DNA of 64,000 bases, from positions 2,401,813 to 2,465,812 of the forward strand of contig NZ_KB235904.1 of assembly GCF_000332155.1 (NCBI RefSeq), given 5' to 3'. A program made the translations under genes and the position numbers. The DNA comes from Kamptonema formosum PCC 6407. GTDB lineage: Bacteria > Cyanobacteriota > Cyanobacteriia > Cyanobacteriales > Microcoleaceae. Shown piece after piece: positions 25,092-35,294 of the stretch (its first letter is position 1; each line of letters opens with the position of its first letter). The notes beneath the pieces were generated by a model, which was not told the DNA's origin, did no database searches, and saw only the letters and a program-made list of their open reading frames with translations.

Positions 25092-25709
25092 ATGTATCAA
25101 CTAAATCGCTGGAAAAAAACGCCAGGGATATTACAAATCATCTCTGGAAGTTTATTAATCGCGCTGCCAACCGTTCCTCTTGTGGCATCAGCAGCTCCCG
25201 CTCCTACACTCAACTCCTGTTCTAGGATTTACTATGAAGAACCTTATAACAGTAATGTTCGGGTTTCTCAAGGATGTCTGCCTAATGCTGCAAGTCAAAG
25301 ATTGAATCAGCAAGAGTTGGGTCAAAATATGGTTCCTCCCGCGAGGGGAACGAATGTTACGCAACCACCTTTGCCAGAAACAAGACAGACTCCCATTGCC
25401 ACTGTCACACCAATGGCAGGTGAGGTGAGCGTGAAATTAATAAACAGCACAAATGCCCTGATTTCCTATCAGGCGATCGGGCATACTGAATCCCGAATGC
25501 TAGCGCGCGGAGCAGAAATTGTTCTGCAAAATCTACCAACACCTGTGACTGTCACAATGGTGCGCGTAGATGGAGGGTTAGTGAAAGTTATACCCATGTC
25601 TAGTTCTGAAAAAGGGATGCTCGTAGTTTCAATAGATGAAACGAGTAACTTTGATGGCAATCAAGGAGTTTTAAGAATTCAACCTGACGGTCAAGTGTTC
25701 TTGAATTAG
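25092..25709 (+). CDS. Exported protein of unknown function
   Basis: A 205-residue protein with a signal peptide (about 1-35, cleavage after ASA), a Pro/Gln-rich linker at 65-105, and a C-terminal beta domain (VSVKLINSTNALISYQAIGHTESRMLARGA...) that looks like a small beta-sandwich. Two cysteines (C43 and C62) could form a disulfide. AGGAG precedes the ATG. It lies between two other exported-protein genes on the same strand. I do not recognise the family. Confidence 0.6.
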   Translation: MYQLNRWKKTPGILQIISGSLLIALPTVPLVASAAPAPTLNSCSRIYYEEPYNSNVRVSQGCLPNAASQRLNQQELGQNMVPPARGTNVTQPPLPETRQTPIATVTPMAGEVSVKLINSTNALISYQAIGHTESRMLARGAEIVLQNLPTPVTVTMVRVDGGLVKVIPMSSSEKGMLVVSIDETSNFDGNQGVLRIQPDGQVFLN

Positions 25710-25790
25710 GTTATAAAAAGACCCGGTTTTGAACGCAAATTCTGTAGCTTCACCAACAAAATAAACAGAAAAAATCAAGGAGGTTTTTCA

Positions 25791-26621
25791 ATGCTTAATA
25801 ATCGTTTGAACAATTCCACTCCAAAGATCTCGAATGCTAAGGGAGGAGCGATCGCACTCGCACTAGCAGCTATCCTGCTTCCGGCTTGTACCCCACAGCA
25901 GCAAGCAACGGCACCTGTACCTGCACCACCCGGTTCGGCTCCCACGACAACCGAGAATGTGGTTGATAAAACAGCACAACTGCTTGGCAAAACTGTGACC
26001 ATCAGAAGCGAACCAGTCAAAAAATTGGGGCCATCGACCTTTACAGTTAGCGATGGGGAGTTTTTTGGCGGCGAATCGATTTTGGTTGTCAATGCCACCG
26101 GCAAGCCTTTTGTGCTGCCGGCTGAATCAGGTCAAGAAGTTCAAGTAACGGGAACAGTTCGCAATTTTGTCCTTGCAGATATTGAGCGCGAGTACAACTT
26201 AGGCTTACAGCCAAACTTGTACACCGAGTACGAAAGTAAACCTGCGATCGTTGCACAATCGATGGCGCTAGCCCCCACACCGGGGGAACTCACCTCAGAC
26301 CCCCAAAAATACTACGGTAAGACACTGGCGGTGAGCGGTGAAGTCGAAACCCTCAGAAGTCCCAACTCGTTCACCTTGGATGAAGACAAATTAATTGGCG
26401 GACAAGACTTGTTAGTGATACACACAGTTCCACAACCAAGCGTGCGAGAAGGTGAGAAGGTTGCCGTAACCGGCGTGCTGCGTTCGTTTGTCCTCGCTGA
26501 ACTTGAGCGGGACTACGATCTGCAATGGGATTTGACCTTGAAGCAGAAGCTAGAAGCCGAGTATACCAACAAACCTGTGCTAGTTGCTACAGGAGTATAT
26601 CCCTCAGCCATTCCTCAGTAA
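25791..26621 (+). CDS. Lipoprotein with duplicated OB-like domain
   Basis: A 276-residue protein. The lipobox LLPAC puts the lipidated cysteine at residue 33. Two homologous domains follow, about 62-155 and 165-270. Each contains LLGKTV or YYGKTL, then a GGxxLLV-type strand, VxVTGxxRxFVLAxxERxYxL and KPxxVA. The pattern GKxVxVxGxV resembles small OB-fold lipoproteins. AAGGAGG lies upstream of the ATG, and a strong hairpin follows the gene. The binding target is unknown. Confidence 0.65.
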   Translation: MLNNRLNNSTPKISNAKGGAIALALAAILLPACTPQQQATAPVPAPPGSAPTTTENVVDKTAQLLGKTVTIRSEPVKKLGPSTFTVSDGEFFGGESILVVNATGKPFVLPAESGQEVQVTGTVRNFVLADIEREYNLGLQPNLYTEYESKPAIVAQSMALAPTPGELTSDPQKYYGKTLAVSGEVETLRSPNSFTLDEDKLIGGQDLLVIHTVPQPSVREGEKVAVTGVLRSFVLAELERDYDLQWDLTLKQKLEAEYTNKPVLVATGVYPSAIPQ

Positions 26622-26628
26622 TACCTCT

Positions 26629-26679
26629 TTTGTCACTTTGGGCAGTTTTCCTTTATTTTACTCTGCCCAAAGTGACAAA
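26629..26679 (+). terminator. Strong hairpin terminator after lipoprotein gene
   Basis: TTTGTCACTTTGGGCAG (26629-26645) pairs perfectly over 17 bp with CTGCCCAAAGTGACAAA (26663-26679) around a 17-base T-rich loop. It begins eight bases after the lipoprotein stop. The A-run before it on one side and T-run on the other fit a factor-independent terminator. Confidence 0.7.
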
Positions 26680-26773
26680 TAAAGATGAGATGATTTATTA
26701 CTTTTGAAAGAAGGAGAAAAATTAATACCTAAGTTAATGTAGGAGAAAATAATAAAAGTTAGGCTAAGCAATC

Positions 26774-27874
26774 ATGACAGAAACTAACGGAAGCCAACAC
26801 AAACGAGTTGCTATCCTGATTGAAAACGGAGTTGAAGATTCAGAGTTTCAAGTACCTTATAATGGGCTAAAACAAGCAGGTTTTGAGGTAGTTGTCCTTG
26901 GTTCGCGCATGAATGAAAAGTATGCAGGCAAACAAGGCAAAGTTGCCATGCAAGCTGATGGAACTACTACTGAAACGCGGGCAGAAGATTTTGACGCAGT
27001 AATTATTCCTGGTGGTATGGCTCCCGATATAATGCGGACAAATCCCAACACAGTGCGCTTTGTAACTGAGGCAATGGAGCAAGGAAAATTAGTTGCTGCT
27101 GTTTGTCACGGGCCGCAAGTTTTGATTGAAGGTGATTTGCTAAAAGGTAAAAAAGCAACTGGTTTTCATGCCATCCGCAAGGATATGATCAATGCGGGAG
27201 CTGAGTATATCAATGAAGCTTTGGTAATTGACGGCAATCTTATTACTTCTCGGCAACCGGGGGATTTGGCGATATTTACTACTGCAATTCTTGCTCGTCT
27301 TGGTTACGGCGGCAAAGAGGCTGCTTTACCGGATGAAAATGATGTGAATGCAGAATGGTGGAAGCTGGCAACGGCTTGGGGTGGTTCCACAAAAGGCGAT
27401 ATTGTTAAAGGTTTGAACACGGCTTTAACAGGTGAGCGTTATTCGTGCCAAGCTTTTGAGCATTATGGGGAAAAAACTTCCGATGTTGAATTGCGTTCGC
27501 TATTGCACGACATGGTTCACAATAAACAGCATCACATCCAACTCCTAGAAGCACGTCTGAATGCTTTGGGTGAAAAACCATCAATCTCTGCACAGGCTGC
27601 GGATAAATTTGCTTCCTTAAAAGCTTCGCTTCAAGGAACTGATGAAATGTTTCTTTTGCGGAGTACCTTGGGCGATTTGCAAACAGGAATTGTTGATATC
27701 AATAACCTGCGGGCGAAGTTCACAGATCCAGTATCAACCGACATTTTTACTCAGATTGAATTGGATCTCTCGAAGTATGAACAGTGTCTAGCAGAACTTT
27801 ACCGATCGCGCATGGGAACGCAAGAAGTTAAACCCGCAAAACCATCTACTAGCCCTGCGGTGAAGATGTCTTAA
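26774..27874 (+). CDS. DJ-1/PfpI domain fused to ferritin-like (DUF2383-type) domain
   Basis: A 366-residue fusion. Residues 10-180 are a PfpI/DJ-1 domain with nucleophile-elbow cysteine C111 in AAVCHGP, the following H112, and E21 near the N-terminus. Members act as glyoxalases/deglycases or proteases. Residues 200-345 form a helical bundle with ERYSCQAFEHYGEK and HNKQHHIQLLEARL, which looks like the DUF2383/PA2169 ferritin-like four-helix fold. The combination suggests a stress protein, but the joint role is inference. It is flanked by two terminator hairpins, so it stands alone. Confidence 0.8.
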   Translation: MTETNGSQHKRVAILIENGVEDSEFQVPYNGLKQAGFEVVVLGSRMNEKYAGKQGKVAMQADGTTTETRAEDFDAVIIPGGMAPDIMRTNPNTVRFVTEAMEQGKLVAAVCHGPQVLIEGDLLKGKKATGFHAIRKDMINAGAEYINEALVIDGNLITSRQPGDLAIFTTAILARLGYGGKEAALPDENDVNAEWWKLATAWGGSTKGDIVKGLNTALTGERYSCQAFEHYGEKTSDVELRSLLHDMVHNKQHHIQLLEARLNALGEKPSISAQAADKFASLKASLQGTDEMFLLRSTLGDLQTGIVDINNLRAKFTDPVSTDIFTQIELDLSKYEQCLAELYRSRMGTQEVKPAKPSTSPAVKMS

Positions 27875-27911
27875 TTCTGGCTTTGCCAAACTGATAAGCT
27901 GTTACCCATTT

Positions 27912-27979
27912 AGGTAGGTAGTTGCGCTTCAACGCTTTTAAGAGGCTTCTTAAGAGCGCTGAAGCGCAACTACCTACCT
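27912..27979. terminator. Bidirectional hairpin terminator
   Basis: AGGTAGGTAGTTGCGCTTCA (27912-27931) pairs perfectly over 20 bp with its inverse at 27960-27979, and an inner AAGAG/CTCTT-like stem extends it. It lies between the convergent DJ-1 fusion gene (+) and ackA (-), where a two-way terminator is expected. Similar palindromes may also be dispersed repeats. Confidence 0.7.
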
Positions 27980-27983
27980 TTGA

Positions 27984-29228
27984 TTATGGGGTATTATTTT
28001 GGGAAAGTTGCCAACATTCCTGCGCGATCGCCCAGTCTTCCTGTGTATGAATTACCAAAACCCGCACTGCTGAATCATCCGTTGCGATATCTTCATCCAT
28101 AGGCGTAGGCGAAGCCAGCCGCAGGCATCGCGCATTCTTATCCACATCCAATTTTAAACCCAGAAACCCCAAATTTTCGCAAGCAGCAGCCCTGACAACG
28201 GCTGAATGTTCGCCCACCCCCGCAGTAAAAATTAGAGCGTCTAAGCCGCCTAAACTCGCTACCATAGCGCCAATATAAGAGCGTAAGCGATGGATGTAAA
28301 TATCTAAAGCAAGTTGAGCGCGATCGCTACCCTTGGCGATCGCATCCATAATCATCCTTAAATCTCCCGATACCCCAGAAATTCCTAATAAACCCGAACC
28401 CCGATTCAAAATCCGATCTAATTTTTCCCCCGTACATTCAGACTGTCGCAACAGGTGAATCAAAATACCAGGATCGACAGATCCAGAGCGACTACCCATC
28501 ATTAAACCATCTAAAGGTGTAAAACCCATTGTGGTGTCAATACTTCTACCTTCGCGAATTGCAGCGAGAGAACAACCATTTCCCAAATGACAGTTAATCA
28601 GCCGTAATTCCTGCAAATCTTTACCTAGAATTTGAGCCGCACGTTGAGCACAAAATTGGTGACTAATACCGTGAAAACCATAGCGCCTAATTCCTTGTTC
28701 TAGCCACTCGTAAGGGCCGGGATAAACATACGCAGCCGGAGGTAATTGTGCATGAAAAGCAGTATCAAAAACTGCTACTTGCGGCACATTTCCTAAGCTT
28801 TTTTCAATGGCTTCGATCCCTTCCAAATTGGCAGGATTGTGAACGGGAGCGAACACAGCTAAACGTGCGATCGCCTCTTTTACTTCCGGGGTAATAAACG
28901 TGCTTTGCTGATATTCTTGTCCGCCATGTACCACCCGATGGCCAACAATATCAATCTCACTGGGATGTTCAATAACTTGAGTTTCACCACTCCAAAGTGT
29001 CTTCAACATCTCAAAGATAGTATTCGTGCGAAAATCGGCTTCAAACTCCTCTTCAACCTTTTTGCCTTGAGCATTTTTTACTTTCAATTCTGCTGTACCT
29101 TCGTGGTGAGTCCAGTCAATTGCAGCTTCCCATATCGGCTCTAAAGGTTCGTTAGGAATTGTGTCTTTGACTTCGTAAAGGCAACTTTTTTGACTGCTAG
29201 ATCCGGCATTTAATACTAATATTTTCAT
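27984..29228 (-). CDS. ackA: Acetate kinase
   Basis: A 414-residue ASKHA kinase that interconverts acetyl phosphate + ADP and acetate + ATP. The N-terminal VLNAGSSSQK, VGHRVVHGG near residue 91, FDTAFHAQLPP and YGFHGISHQF, the GNGCSLAAI segment and the C-terminal FTAGVGEHSAVVR are all present. Residues around 360-372 (CLRLASPTPMD) are encoded by a copy of a dispersed cyanobacterial repeat (28101-28133) that keeps the frame. With the phosphoketolase upstream on the same strand, the enzyme would turn phosphoketolase-made acetyl phosphate into ATP. Confidence 0.95.
   Translation of the reverse strand: MKILVLNAGSSSQKSCLYEVKDTIPNEPLEPIWEAAIDWTHHEGTAELKVKNAQGKKVEEEFEADFRTNTIFEMLKTLWSGETQVIEHPSEIDIVGHRVVHGGQEYQQSTFITPEVKEAIARLAVFAPVHNPANLEGIEAIEKSLGNVPQVAVFDTAFHAQLPPAAYVYPGPYEWLEQGIRRYGFHGISHQFCAQRAAQILGKDLQELRLINCHLGNGCSLAAIREGRSIDTTMGFTPLDGLMMGSRSGSVDPGILIHLLRQSECTGEKLDRILNRGSGLLGISGVSGDLRMIMDAIAKGSDRAQLALDIYIHRLRSYIGAMVASLGGLDALIFTAGVGEHSAVVRAAACENLGFLGLKLDVDKNARCLRLASPTPMDEDIATDDSAVRVLVIHTQEDWAIAQECWQLSQNNTP
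28101..28133. repeat. Dispersed palindromic repeat inside ackA
   Basis: AGGCGTAGGCGAAGCCAGCC followed by GCAGGCATCGCGC belongs, from memory, to a repeat family common between cyanobacterial genes (GCGATGCC...GGCTTCGCCTACGC). Here it lies within the acetate kinase coding sequence and adds about 11 codons in frame. Confidence 0.55.
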
Positions 29229-29230
29229 AA

Positions 29231-29352
29231 TTGCTAATTGCTAATGGCTAATTGCTAATGGCTAATTGCTAATGGCTAATTGCTAATTGCTAATGACTAA
29301 TTGCTAATTGCTAATGGCTAATTGCTAATTGTTAATTGTTAATTGTTAATTT
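29231..29352. repeat. TAATTGC/TAATGGC heptameric tandem repeat
   Basis: About 17 consecutive 7-base units (GCTAATT, GCTAATG, later GTTAATT) directly upstream of the ackA start codon. They leave almost no room for a normal leader, so the ackA ribosome binding site would have to lie within or beside the repeat. Length change of the tract could alter expression. Confidence 0.85.
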
Positions 29353-29356
29353 GTAA

Positions 29357-29420
29357 GGTGGGCGCTCGCCGCAAAAAGTCTGTAATTCATAGCTAGAGAT
29401 GGTTGATGCGAGCGCCCACC
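29357..29420. terminator. Hairpin between ackA and histidine phosphatase genes
   Basis: GGTGGGCGCTCGC (29357-29369) is the perfect inverse of GCGAGCGCCCACC (29408-29420), with a 38-base loop. It is flanked by two heptameric tracts (TAATTGC on one side, AACTAAC at about 29444-29486 on the other). It may attenuate transcription from the phosphatase into ackA, or be a dispersed repeat. Confidence 0.5.
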
Positions 29421-29482
29421 CTACTTTTAATTGCTAACAACTAACCACTAACAACTAACAACTAACAAATAACAAATAACAA

Positions 29483-30121
29483 CTAACTCCCTGGTAAAGA
29501 ACGCAGACTCTCATCCATATAAGAGCGATCGCCTAACACCTCCAACAGCGGGCCGTGAATGTCAAACTTCACCATGCTAACAGAACCAGCTAAGGCATTA
29601 ATGCGATCGCGATAACGGCCTAAATCAATTCCTAACAAACTACAAAGTATAATTCTAATAGTTGCCTTGTGGGAAACAACTAACACATTGCCCTCCCGAT
29701 GTTTTGCTTCAATTTCTGCGATAACTAGAGATGCTCTACTGGCAATTTGCACAGCAGTTTCACCCCCATTCGGTGCATTCCACGCGGGTTCAGTCATCCA
29801 ACTAATATAATCATCAAGATAGTTTTCTTTGACAAATTCTAGGGTTTTTCCTTCCCATTCACCATAGCGGATTTCTTTGAGTCCATCCCGCAATTGCATC
29901 TCAATTCCTACTGCATCGCACAATGGTTTTGCTGTTGCAATTGTTCGTTTCATCGGACTTACATAAACTGCTGTCCAAGGTAAAGAAGAGTACGCAGCGC
30001 CAAAAGCTTCCGCCATCTTAGTACCTTCAGGAGTTAAATCAGGATCGAGATCCCCGCAATAACCACCTGTGCGACTGTAAATTGTTTCTCCGTGGCGTAA
30101 AAAATACAGTTTTAAACTCAT
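29483..30121 (-). CDS. Histidine phosphatase (phosphoglycerate-mutase-like)
   Basis: A 212-residue protein of the histidine phosphatase superfamily. The catalytic RHG is in LYFLRHGET (H10), with a second active-site His in VVSHKAT (about residue 148) and E80-type acid in EIRYGEWEG. AGGAGG lies upstream of the ATG. The cofactor-dependent mutase and phosphatase activities cannot be separated by sequence. It lies between phosphoglucomutase and acetate kinase on the same strand, in a carbon-metabolism cluster, which favours a sugar-phosphate substrate. Confidence 0.85.
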   Translation of the reverse strand: MSLKLYFLRHGETIYSRTGGYCGDLDPDLTPEGTKMAEAFGAAYSSLPWTAVYVSPMKRTIATAKPLCDAVGIEMQLRDGLKEIRYGEWEGKTLEFVKENYLDDYISWMTEPAWNAPNGGETAVQIASRASLVIAEIEAKHREGNVLVVSHKATIRIILCSLLGIDLGRYRDRINALAGSVSMVKFDIHGPLLEVLGDRSYMDESLRSLPGS

Positions 30122-30212
30122 AAATTCCTCCTAAAATAATTATCTTGGCGCTTAAAACCGCGTCTACACAAACTTTCATCCGGCTGCGCGGAGTGTAAAA
30201 TTAATTCTAACT

Positions 30213-30230
30213 AACCCGCGTAGGCGGGTT
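30213..30230. repeat. AACCCGC hairpin repeat, copy 1
   Basis: AACCCGC GTAG GCGGGTT followed by TTGCCTGTGTAG. The same hairpin with flanks occurs at about 32038 and 32106 in this window. It lies between pgm and the histidine phosphatase gene. Confidence 0.6.
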
Positions 30231-30298
30231 TTGCCTGTGTAGCTGCGGTTTCAACCGCCGGGTCAAAGTCATTTAGGTCAAAATTACCATGCCATAAT

Positions 30299-31942
<1,644 letters not shown>

Positions 31943-32013
31943 TTAAGAAAGACAGGTTTTGAGTTTTGAACTAAGCCCGGCGAATAGAATTCGCGGCTAC
32001 ACAGGCAAAGTCC

Positions 32014-32147
32014 GCCTACGCGGACTGTAGAATTTTAACCCGCGCAGGCGGGTTTTGTTTGTGTAGATGTGGTTTTAACTGCCTACGCGGACTGTAGAAA
32101 TTTAACCCGCGCAGGCGGGTTTTGTTTGTGTAGATGGGGTTTTAACC
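32014..32147. repeat. Two tandem 67-bp units with AACCCGC hairpin
   Basis: The unit starting GCCTACGCGGACTGTAGA and ending TGTGTAGATGKGGTTTTAAC occurs at 32014-32080 and again at 32081-32147 with few differences. Each contains the AACCCGC/GCGGGTT hairpin also seen at 30213. It lies between xfp and pgm. Confidence 0.75.
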
Positions 32148-32154
32148 GCCGACT

Positions 32155-34638
32155 CTACGATCGCGATCGCGCCGCGCCTTCCTCTAACTGTGACTCGCTA
32201 AAATCAGCGCCCCCAGACTCTCCAGTTGTCGCCTTTGGTGAACCAGGATCGCTATAATATCCCCATTTCCAGTCGCGCACTTCTGGCAGATCATCGCCAT
32301 ACTCAGCAATGTAAGTGACGTGCTCCACTAATTTGTCGTGCAACATCTGCTTAATGTGACCTCCGATGTAATGCAATTGAGGCAAACGATCGATGACATC
32401 TATTACCAAATGAAAACGATCTAAATCGTTCCGCACTACCATATCAAAGGGCGTACTCGTGGTTCCTTCTTCCTTATAACCCCGCGCGTGGATGTTATTA
32501 TGATTTGTCCGGCGGTAAGTCAGGCGGTGAATTAGCCAGGGATAGCCGTGATAAGCAAAGATGATCGGTTTATCTACTGTAAAAATCGAGTCGAAGTCTT
32601 TATCATTCAAACCGTGCGGGTGTTCGCTTTCCGGTTGCAATTTCATCAAGTCTACGACGTTAACGACGCGCACTTTTAATTCAGGTAAATGTAGCCGAAT
32701 TAAGTCAACTGCTGCTAGGGTTTCTAAGGTAGGAACGTCGCCGGCGCAAGCCATGACGACATCGGGTTCGCTATTTTGATCGTTGCTTGCCCATTCCCAA
32801 ATACTGATCCCTGCCGTACAATGTTTGACCGCCGCATCCATATCTAAATATTGCAAGGCGGGTTGTTTACCAGCAACAACAACGTTGACGTATTGGCGAC
32901 TCCGCAAACAGTGATCGGTGACGGATAGCAATGTATTGGCATCGGGTGGTAAATAAACCCGAATTACGGCTGCTTTTTTGTTAACTACGTGGTCGATAAA
33001 ACCGGGATCTTGGTGGGAAAAACCGTTATGATCTTGTCGCCAAACGTGGGATGTTAGCAGGTAATTAAGAGAGGAAATTTGTCGCCGCCAAGGTATATAG
33101 CGCGTGGTGTTTAACCATTTGGCGTGTTGGTTGAACATGGAGTCGATGACGTGGATGAAGGCTTCGTAACAGGAGAAGAAACCGTGACGGCCTGTAAGTA
33201 GGTAGCCTTCTAACCATCCTTGGCAAGTGTGCTCGCTGAGGATTTCCATGACTCGGCCATCGGGGGAAAGGTGATCGTCGTAGGAGAATGTATCATCCAT
33301 CCAGGTGCGATCGGTGGCTTCAAATACGTCGTTCCAGCGGTTCGAGGCGGTTTCGTCTGGCCCGACGATGCGGAAGTTGCGGCTTTCCTGGTTGAATTTC
33401 ATTACGTCCCGCAGGAATTTGCCCATAACGCGGGTGGCTTCTTCGTAGGTAGTGCCTGGTTTTGTGACTTCTACGGCATAATTTTCAAATTTTGGCATTT
33501 TGAGGTCGCGGAGCAAAATGCCGCCGTTGGCGTGGGGATTATCGCCCATGCGTCGCGTTCCTAATGGTGCGAGTTCGGCGAGTTCGGCGAGGAATGTGCC
33601 TGCTTCGTCGAAGAGTTCTTCGGGTTTGTAGCTTTTCATCCAGTCTTCGAGGAGTTGGACGTGCCCCGGTTTGCTGCCCATTTCCGACAGGGGGACTTGG
33701 TGCGATCGCCAGAAATCTTCGGTTTTTTTGCCGTCTACTTCTTTGGGCCCCGTCCAACCTTTGGGCGATCGCAGAATAATCATCGGCCACCGAGGGCGTT
33801 TGCTGAAGCCTTTAGTCCGGGCCTCTTGTTGAATGGCTTTAATTTCTGCGATCGCGCTATCCATCGTCGCCGCCATCAACTGGTGCATCATTTCTGGGTC
33901 TGAACCTTCCACGAAGTAAGGCTTATAGCCATAACCCACAAACAAACTTTCTAATTCTTCATGGCTAATCCGTGCTAACACCGTCGGGTTAGCAATTTTA
34001 TAACCATTGAGGTGTAGAATTGGTAATACTGCGCCGTCATGAATCGGGTTCAGAAACTTATTAGAATGCCAAGCAGTGGCTAAGGGGCCCGTTTCGGCTT
34101 CCCCGTCCCCAACAACGCAAGCCACAATTAAGTCAGGGTTATCAAAAGCCGCCCCGTAAGCGTGGGAAACAGCATAACCGAGTTCGCCACCTTCGTGGAT
34201 CGAACCGGGAGTTTCTGGCGCGACGTGGCTAGGAATTCCGCGTGGGAAGGAGAACTGTTTAAACAGACGCTTCATCCCTTCAGCATCTTGGGAAACGTTG
34301 GGGTAATATTCGCTATAAGTGCCTTCTAAGTAAGTGTTGGCAACTAAGCCAGGGCCACCATGACCGGGGCCGGCAATGTATATTACATTCAGGTCTTGAG
34401 CTTTAATTAGGCGGTTGAGATGGGCGTAAATGAAGTTCAAGCCGGGAGTAGTACCCCAGTGTCCTAACAGCCTCGGTTTGACGTGCTCTAGCTTCAGGGG
34501 TTCTTTGAGAAGGGGGTTGTCTAGCAAATAAATTTGTCCTACAGACAAATAGTTTGCGGCCCGCCAGTAAGCGTGGATTTTATCCAGTTCTGATGGGGAA
34601 AGGGGTTTCTTTTGTTGTACCGGAGTTGTTGCTACCAT
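32155..34638 (-). CDS. xfp: Phosphoketolase (xylulose-5-P/fructose-6-P)
   Basis: An 827-residue thiamine diphosphate enzyme that splits xylulose 5-phosphate or fructose 6-phosphate with phosphate to acetyl phosphate plus an aldose phosphate. The ThDP-binding [19 protein letters not shown] near residue 176, [15 protein letters not shown] near 61 and the phosphoketolase signature [15 protein letters not shown] near 148 are present. The last 25 residues after WKWGY are a poorly conserved Gly/Ser/Glu-rich tail. It heads the - strand series xfp-pgm-histidine phosphatase-ackA, so acetyl phosphate can pass to AckA. Confidence 0.95.
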   Translation of the reverse strand: MVATTPVQQKKPLSPSELDKIHAYWRAANYLSVGQIYLLDNPLLKEPLKLEHVKPRLLGHWGTTPGLNFIYAHLNRLIKAQDLNVIYIAGPGHGGPGLVANTYLEGTYSEYYPNVSQDAEGMKRLFKQFSFPRGIPSHVAPETPGSIHEGGELGYAVSHAYGAAFDNPDLIVACVVGDGEAETGPLATAWHSNKFLNPIHDGAVLPILHLNGYKIANPTVLARISHEELESLFVGYGYKPYFVEGSDPEMMHQLMAATMDSAIAEIKAIQQEARTKGFSKRPRWPMIILRSPKGWTGPKEVDGKKTEDFWRSHQVPLSEMGSKPGHVQLLEDWMKSYKPEELFDEAGTFLAELAELAPLGTRRMGDNPHANGGILLRDLKMPKFENYAVEVTKPGTTYEEATRVMGKFLRDVMKFNQESRNFRIVGPDETASNRWNDVFEATDRTWMDDTFSYDDHLSPDGRVMEILSEHTCQGWLEGYLLTGRHGFFSCYEAFIHVIDSMFNQHAKWLNTTRYIPWRRQISSLNYLLTSHVWRQDHNGFSHQDPGFIDHVVNKKAAVIRVYLPPDANTLLSVTDHCLRSRQYVNVVVAGKQPALQYLDMDAAVKHCTAGISIWEWASNDQNSEPDVVMACAGDVPTLETLAAVDLIRLHLPELKVRVVNVVDLMKLQPESEHPHGLNDKDFDSIFTVDKPIIFAYHGYPWLIHRLTYRRTNHNNIHARGYKEEGTTSTPFDMVVRNDLDRFHLVIDVIDRLPQLHYIGGHIKQMLHDKLVEHVTYIAEYGDDLPEVRDWKWGYYSDPGSPKATTGESGGADFSESQLEEGAARSRS

Positions 34639-35294
34639 ACTGATTTAGGCGATCGTGATATTTTAGTCAATGCTTTACTTTCATTCCCCAGGCTAAAAGC
34701 ACTGGGTTTCCGAAAAAGTGTGTGAAGTTTGTCTGGAAAAATAATCCCTCGCGCGACGGAGCTTTTGTGGTGTTAACTTGCTACTCCTTAGATTTTCGAG
34801 CTAAACTTCATGTTGAGTATCGGAACTTGATTGCATAGTACCTCATTTTATAGGGGAGGAATATTAAATTAAGATTAATGTCTTGCTAATAGCTTTTTGG
34901 GGAAGGCTGTTAAAACCCACTAAAGCTAAGTATTCTCAGTAAATTTGCTTGTGATTGGCAGGAGGGCCACACCACAATCAAAATTAATTTTGTCAAACAG
35001 ACATCCTAATCTTTGCTTCCAAAACTTATACTGCCTTCTGTCTTCTAGCTTCTGCCTTCTGCCTTCTGCCATCAAACCGATCCAATAGGGAGCAATCATA
35101 TTTGTTAGCAAAAAAAAGTATCCTAGCTAACACAGGTCGTTAAAACTTTTAGTGTAATCTAAGCAACATATATTACGTAAAACTGACTGGTCGGGAAAAG
35201 GCAGATTTGACCCCCACCGCCTCAACGAACAGCATCAGAGTAAAAAGTATACCTGTTGCGATGATTGTTGGCATCATCCTACTCCGAGCCATCC
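34639..35294. other. Intergenic region between xfp and kinase cluster
   Basis: About 650 bases with divergent promoters for xfp (-) and the hybrid kinase (+). A CTTCTGC heptameric tract lies at about 35036-35072. A frame at 34926-35111 (-) is built from that tract and is not called. No other feature is clear. Confidence 0.5.

Noticed and set aside
29231-29486. Repeats suggestive of a CRISPR array
   Set aside because: Units are 7 bases with no spacers, so they are simple tandem repeats.
33220-33564. 114-codon + strand ORF inside xfp
   Set aside because: It is antisense to the conserved phosphoketolase gene and has no recognisable domain.
34926-35111. 61-codon - strand ORF upstream of the kinase cluster
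   Set aside because: Much of it is the CTTCTGC heptameric tract in translation.
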